A stretch of 64,000 nucleotides of DNA from Mauremys mutica (lineage: Eukaryota > Chordata > Testudines > Geoemydidae): contig NC_059082.1 of NCBI RefSeq assembly GCF_020497125.1, positions 31,828,965-31,892,964 on the forward strand. The letters run 5' to 3'. This document shows positions 58,591 through 64,000 of this stretch, piece by piece. The position numbers and the translations under genes were made by a program. A model generated the notes under the pieces. It saw nothing but the letters and a program-made list of their open reading frames with translations. It ran no database searches and was not told the origin of the DNA. How positions within the stretch are numbered: position 1 is the stretch's first letter; the number at the start of each line of letters is the position of its first letter.

Positions 58591-60312
58591 CAGCATTTGA
58601 AGGCATTTCATGGAGCACAGTAGCATGACAGTGATATCATACTGCAGATCCCAGCTCACACAAAAACGAGCATTGTTACAGCATAGGACTAAAAGAGGCA
58701 GAGATTTTACAAATCTGAATTCAGGAACTCAGTCCTGAATTCTGTATACTCCCACTGATTACAACTGGAATGATGAATTGGGCACTAATGCAAAAAAAAA
58801 TGATCCCAAAACCATTCAGAAAGATAGTGCTACAATATTTTACTGCATCCTAATCTGCAAGGTGATATTTTGTAATAACACTTTAAAAAGAGAGAGAAAG
58901 CAAGAGAGTGTCATTTTAAACTACTTTTAAAGTAATTGCTCAACAACTTGCCGGGTCACAGGGCTTGATCCTGTAGATGCACCTCAGACCAGTCTCCCAG
59001 CGCCTTCAATGGGTGTTTGCTTGCGTAGTGCAGCAGTGGTCCCTTAATGTGCATACACATATTGCCACTGCAAGGTTCAGTTTATTTATTTATTTCCTCA
59101 GACAGTGGGAGCCAAATGAACCTAATGAATGATATTTCATCTGAAGCTTTTGCTGTTTATAATAATACACCTTGCTTTATTCTGTAGTCTCTGCAATTTC
59201 TCTAACAGCTGACCCAAGATTATGTCTCCGAGAGGGACAATACTGGTGTGTTGTAAACTGCTGCTGTTTCTTTTCTTGCCATTAATGAGTTTAGAAAAGG
59301 ACATTCAAGATGCAGTTTTGCCAATTAGAGCTGCTGCTACCTGATTCTTGAAGGACATAGCTATGCCTAATTGTATGTTCAGACATTTTAAGTAGTTGTT
59401 CTCTGCTTCTTGTGCTGCAAGTCTCTTAACCTTCAGAGGCAGAGTCATACAACGGGTAACAGCAACAAACAACAAAAAATCTACACCCACAGTGGCTAAA
59501 GCATCTAGTTCCAGACTGCACAGGATTTTGACCATCGGATTTCCTGTCCCAAGTCTTTGAACAATAGTGCAAAAAATCTACATACCTCATCAAACCCTCT
59601 ACCTAATAAACACCATAGCAGTCTTCAAAGTAATTGCACACGGGGTAGTGAAAGTGGGAGGCAGAAGGATTTCAAGATCAGGGTTTGAAGATTAAGGAAA
59701 ATTTTATGTATGGGACAGGGAGAAACAAAAATAAGACGTTTTCTATGGCGCTGCCTAGATTTGGAAACAAAACCAAGTTGTGTTTTCCTTTCAAAATGTA
59801 ACTCCTCTAAGCAAATACTAGCAGGCTGATTCTAACTTTTCCCGTGGAGAGGGCGGGAGCTCTGGGTAGGCAGCCATGAGACCAACATTTGGGACATTCT
59901 GCCAGTGGATGCCAGCAGCATGTTTCAATAAAGACCATTAGAATTTGCACTGAGAGTATGCTACTACCCCTCTCCTAGTATCTTGCCCTCTCTGTTTGTT
60001 CCCTAACTGGTGGGACACTAGGCATACCCCTAGCCCACTGACCAAACTCCCTTGGAACTTAGTATACCTGACTAGTTAATAACCAGGTAAAATATTTATA
60101 TCGCTTACTGTGAAGAGATGCAGCCCTGCTGCTTGTATAGGGTGGGAAGGGAGAAGTGAAGGAATAAGCTGCCTACACTGGACCCTGTCTTAGATGTATC
60201 AGTTTGGGCATAATGTCAGGCAAATGATAACCCCTTCCTGGAGGTGGGGTGTCAAGGAACCCAGAACCATTCCAGTTTCATTAAATATGTGAGAATAACA
60301 AGGAGCACATAA
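58591..60312. other. Unique non-coding sequence
   Basis: No gene was seen. Near 58961-59030 GGGCTTGATCCTGTAGATGC and GCCTTCAATGGG suggest another decayed near-palindromic repeat. Confidence 0.4.
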
Positions 60313-60838
60313 ATAAGAACATATAAGAACGTAAGAACGGCCATACTGGGTCAGACCAAAGGTCCATCTAGCCCACTATCCTGTCTTCTGACAGTGGCCA
60401 ATGCCAGGTGCCCCAGAGGGAATGAACAGAACAGATAATCATCAAGTGATCCATCACCTGTCTCCCATTCCCAGCTTCTGACAAACAGAGGCTAGGAACA
60501 CCATCCCTGCCCATCCTGGCTAATAGCTATTGATGGACCTATCCTCTATGAATTTATCTAGTTCTTTTTTGACCCTTGTTATAGTCTTGGCCTTCACAAG
60601 GCCAAGGAGTTCCACAGGTTGACTGCACATTGTGTGAAAAAATACTTCCTTTGGTTTGTTTTAAACCTGCTGCCCATTAATTTTATTTGGTGGCCCCTAG
60701 TACTTGTGTTATGAGAAGGTGTAAATAACACTTCCTTATTTACTTTCTCCACACCAGTCATGATTTTATAGACCTCTATCACATCCTCCTTTAGTCATCT
60801 CTTTTCCAAGCTGAAAAGTCCCAGTCTTAGTAATGGGC
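60313..60838 (-). mobile_element. CR1 LINE, 5'-truncated copy
   Basis: On the minus strand the element runs from the end of the reverse-transcriptase ORF2 into the 3' UTR and finishes at GGTCTGACCCAGTATGGCC followed by a GTTCTTAC/GTTCTTAT repeat, the typical CR1 terminus. Other landmarks are TCCCTCTGGGGCACCTGGC and GATGGACCTTTGGTC. Truncation at the 5' side is the rule for CR1 copies. This is a common turtle subfamily. Confidence 0.92.
60594..60782 (-). pseudogene. CR1 ORF2 C-terminal fragment
   Basis: The translated minus strand contains [19 protein letters not shown], then [13 protein letters not shown] and [15 protein letters not shown], a clear match to the end of CR1 ORF2 downstream of the reverse transcriptase. 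Only about 60 codons remain; the endonuclease and reverse-transcriptase domains are missing. Confidence 0.88.
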
Positions 60839-62014
60839 TATGAACAGGCTATAGAAGTGAAACAGCACCTGGAATAACTAGCCCATGCCCCGAATGCTGC
60901 TACTGACCCCTCCTTCATTAGTTAGCATTGGCCCTTCCTTTCCAACCAGAGTCCCAGTCTCTCTTTCTCACCTAGTCGAATGGCTTCACATCCTTTCACC
61001 TCAGACTCCCAATTTCCTACCTGCGTTTTCCCAGCTCTTGAGCTTTTTAATTTTCTGCTGCCTACCTACTGGCAATGGTGCTGCTACACGACCAGCAGGC
61101 TTTGTCTGCTACTCCCAGCGTGACTGGCATGTTATTAATAAGGGGTAGCTGGTGTCTCTCATTACACTTCCAATGAGTGAAAGCACTTCAGAACTCATTT
61201 AGCTTTCTCTCGCTGGGGAAGGCACGCTACACCACCAAGAAGTTCACTTTTCTGCTGCCTGTAGCAATAAAGAAAGAAATTCTCTTTTTTTGCTTTAACA
61301 TTAATAAGGTGAGAGAATAGAGAATTTCCCGAAGAAATTAAGAAATGCATAAGATAGATGCAAGTACAGAGGATCCCTGTGAGCAAGTACGGAATCCACT
61401 TCAGAGAGAGTGTATATGCCAAAAAAAAAAACCCCAACCAGATATGCAGGGCCAGAAAGAACTCCACAGGCAAACTAGCAATAATAAAGCCTGTGCCTAG
61501 TGCAGAGGGTTAAGCAGGTCTCTGGACCATTTAAACTTTCTTCCTTGTTTATGAAAGTTATCTGTGGCAACAGATGTAACATTTCTCTGGAACTAAAGAG
61601 CCTAGAAATAATTTTGCTCCCCAGGCTGAAAGGGTCAACTAGACTCAGAAATGTACAGCAAGAATAGAAATCTAATTAGAGACCATACTTCACTGGCTAA
61701 AAGGAATCAAACTCACAAAGCTTTTATTTGAAAAATATTTTTACAAGACTTCCCTTGAATTACTAATTTATTTACTGATACTGCACTCACTCTACAAGGC
61801 TCTGATATAGCTTTTTACCTGCCATAAGCTACTGCATCTCAACTTCCATCCCCATTACATTTACTATCATTACCTTTTGTTACAATCACTTCTTTTTATT
61901 TTACACTTAATTGACCGCAATGCTATTAAGACAAGGGTGACCCATTTTATTTTGTGTCCAATGACATGGCACCTTCCACAAAGATTTAAAAAAGCCAAAA
62001 GACTAAGATAGTGT
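60839..62014. other. Unique non-coding sequence
   Basis: No gene or recognised repeat was seen. Confidence 0.4.
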
Positions 62015-62022
62015 GTCATGCC

Positions 62023-62193
62023 CAGGGCCGGATTTACACCTTATGCACCCCTAGGCACAGCATCTTCAGCATTCCTCCCTCCTCCCCTCTCCTCCCCGCT
62101 ACAGCTGACCTTTCTGTTGCATACAGTTTTAAAGAGGCAAGGAGCCCCTAGAATGCTATGAGCATACTGTGCCTAATGGGAAATCCAGCCCTG
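62023..62193. mobile_element. hAT MITE with CAGGGCCGGATTTAC ends
   Basis: The left end CAGGGCCGGATTTAC and the right end GGAAATCCAGCCCTG are inverted repeats with small changes. The flanks GTCATGCC (62015-62022) and GTCGTGCC (62194-62201) match at 7 of 8 bases. Subterminal TATGCACCCCTAGGCACAG on the left pairs with CTGTGCCTAATGGG on the right. It is 171 bp and non-coding. Confidence 0.88.
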
Positions 62194-62201
62194 GTCGTGC
62201 C

Positions 62202-63940
62202 CTGGATGTTAGTGGGCAATATGCACATGCACTAAGAGAAGGTGATAGACCACAGGATCAAAGCCCCCAGGAATGAAGATCAAGGCAGACACCTATTACC
62301 ACATGCATCTAAAGGTTTTCCAGCAATGTAGTAGAACTGTCACCTAATCACATTACTTGCACAGACTAGGATCAATGCCAATTCTCATTTAAGGGCCAAA
62401 ACATGTTTTCCTTACTTATGAGAGGAGCCTCATTTAAATTCGTGGGTGTTCTGTTTTCTTGTTACATTCTATCTGAGTAAATTTCACGCTCAGAAAAGAT
62501 AGGGACTAAAAGCATAAAGGACTACTAGCATACAAGCAATAAGCGTCACAGACTAGCCTGGGCAGCCATTATGCAAGTTCTCAATGCAGTTATGCCAATG
62601 CACCTGAAAGCTGGGGAGTCATTGCGTTGTGGGCACAAAATGGAATTAGGAGATCAGCAAACACATTTACACACCTGACTTCATCCAGTATTTGAACTAC
62701 TGCTAGATATAAGTTTGCTACAAACCCAACTATTTTCCAAATGATATTTTGCTTAATGTTTATTTTAGCTTATGCAGCTGGGACAGCATTTTCCATTTCT
62801 CGTATTGTGCACTAAGCACCGAACACAAAATTAAACCCAGTGGTAATTCAGGTCAGAATTTCTCCCATGAGTGGTAGAAGCCAGCTAAAGTTTCCATAGT
62901 TTAACACCCCTCCCACCCCACCCTCCAAAAAAACCCAAAACAATCATCAACAAAGCCCCCTTGAAAGATTGTGAAATAATCTGGGTAGCAAATATACAGG
63001 CCAAATGAGTGTATACAATGACTACAGCTAGTAATTGTTATCTGTGAAAAAATCACTTCCTATGCCTCCCTAGTACATAACTGTTGCTAGGGAGAATTAT
63101 TAGCATATGGACTGCAGTGGGGATCTTAGCTACATTATTTACTCATCTGTGACATTTAACTTAATAAATTGTTCCAGAATTAGTTATCTTTGGCTTGATC
63201 AGTGCAGTTTATAAAGCAAAAAAAACCAAAAAACCCTGGATACTAAAACTTTGAGTGCAAGCTACACTAAAATGTCTCTCTATCATTTCAAAGGGCTTCC
63301 TACTGTCATACTGAAATGCCCAGATATGTAGACTGCTGTGAAATATGTAGGCGATGCCTGCTGACTGATTTTCAGATGACGAGGAAGCATTTGAAAGCAT
63401 CAAAGTTTCCTGTGTGGATATGTGTACATTAATCCCCTGCCTTTGTGATATCTAGACTTTTTATTGTAACTCATTGTTTAATGGATTGCAAGACTCTGCT
63501 CTTCATGCACGGAACCCTAGTTCAGAATGTCCCCGTTCCCGTCAGGTGTCTTACTGATTCTAACTTTCAGACTCTTAACACAATGGCTGCTGAGAGAAAA
63601 CAGCATCTGAAGGCAGAATTTACACCTCTCTTTCAATTTGTCATCTTCCCCATCATTCCTTCCCTGTGTTGTACTAGAATTGAAGTGCTAGAGGTTCCCC
63701 CGCTATCAATTCTATTTAGTGGGAGGAAAGGATGGAAAAGGAAGGGGAGGTCTTTGGATACAATGCCTGTTCTTTGACACTCCTCACTGGTTAGTCCATC
63801 CTTAGTTCTGATTAATGAGACAAATAAAGCTCATGGGACAGAAAGGCAGGAAAATCTGGGCTTAGTTTGATAATGATTACAGGTGCTCAGGTGATGAAGG
63901 TCACTGAAGTACCTAGACATGTTTTATGTCTTAGACCATG
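62202..63940. other. Unique A+T-rich non-coding sequence
   Basis: No gene or recognised repeat was seen. The open frame at 63445-63777 has no domain I know. Confidence 0.4.
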
Positions 63941-64000
63941 TAAAAAGCAACAGAGTCCTGTGGCACCTTATAGACTAACAGATGTATTGGAGCATAAGTC
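63941..64000 (-). mobile_element. PLE-type tail, cut by the window end
   Basis: TAAAAAGCAACAGAGTCCTG, TGGCACCTTATAGACTAACA and GATGTATTGGAGCATAAG match the insertion at 44271-44406 closely, in the same orientation. The hammerhead-like part would lie just outside the window. Confidence 0.75.

Noticed and set aside
59305..59535. Minus-strand open frame with a hydrophobic stretch (GVDFLLFVAVTRCMTLPLK)
   Set aside because: It briefly looked like an Oxa1-type membrane insertase piece, but the resemblance is slight and there is no flanking coding sequence. A decayed processed pseudogene remains possible.

Overview
The window reads as non-coding DNA from a vertebrate, most likely a cryptodiran turtle. 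The diagnosis rests on repeats: a tRNA-derived SINE whose tail is the CR1 3' end (ATTCTATGA), a 5'-truncated CR1 ending in GTTCTTAT-type repeats, CORE/MIR-like SINE pieces, Penelope-like retroelement (PLE) tails, and many hAT-type miniature elements of kinds I recognise from turtle genomes. I see no intact protein-coding gene, no rRNA, no CRISPR and no bacterial-style operon. Most open frames are short, random or inside repeats. The one possible host coding feature is a 30-nt candidate micro-exon on the minus strand at 6394-6423, so the window may be a large intron or an intergenic desert.

Layout. 1-16 kb: mostly unique A+T-rich sequence with a fold-back element (1895-2051), a hAT MITE (2549-2846), the micro-exon candidate, and an old repeat split by a TAGGGTGACC MITE (7613-7970). 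16-30 kb: a fold-back hAT MITE (16680-16995), MIR-like fragments, a PLE remnant with a dead hammerhead-like motif (26432-26725), a hairpin MITE (26728-26965) and a SINE (29521-29698). 30-39.5 kb: the G+C-rich part, with a hAT element nested inside another (30403-31120 in 30336-32336), smaller MITEs, and a 767-bp hAT element (38733-39499) that shares an internal module with the nested one. 41-46 kb: a diverged 90-bp direct duplication flanking a PLE scrap, then a 3475-bp hAT transposon (42119-45593) with a broken transposase pseudogene on the minus strand, itself split by a PLE-tail insertion. 46-64 kb: mostly unique sequence with two more hAT MITEs (56451, 58020), a CR1 fragment (60313-60838), a CAGGGCCGG-ended element (62023-62193), and a PLE tail running off the window end.

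The main biology is DNA transposition. Eleven insertions carry 8-bp target-site duplications at their exact ends, six of them perfect. Three share CAGGGC-YGG termini, and one of these three is the large transposase-bearing element, which makes it a plausible relative of the source that moved the small ones. I found no convincing new biological system. The best leads are the nested and module-swapping hAT elements, the CpG-type decay of two hammerhead-like motifs at the same catalytic base, and the micro-exon.
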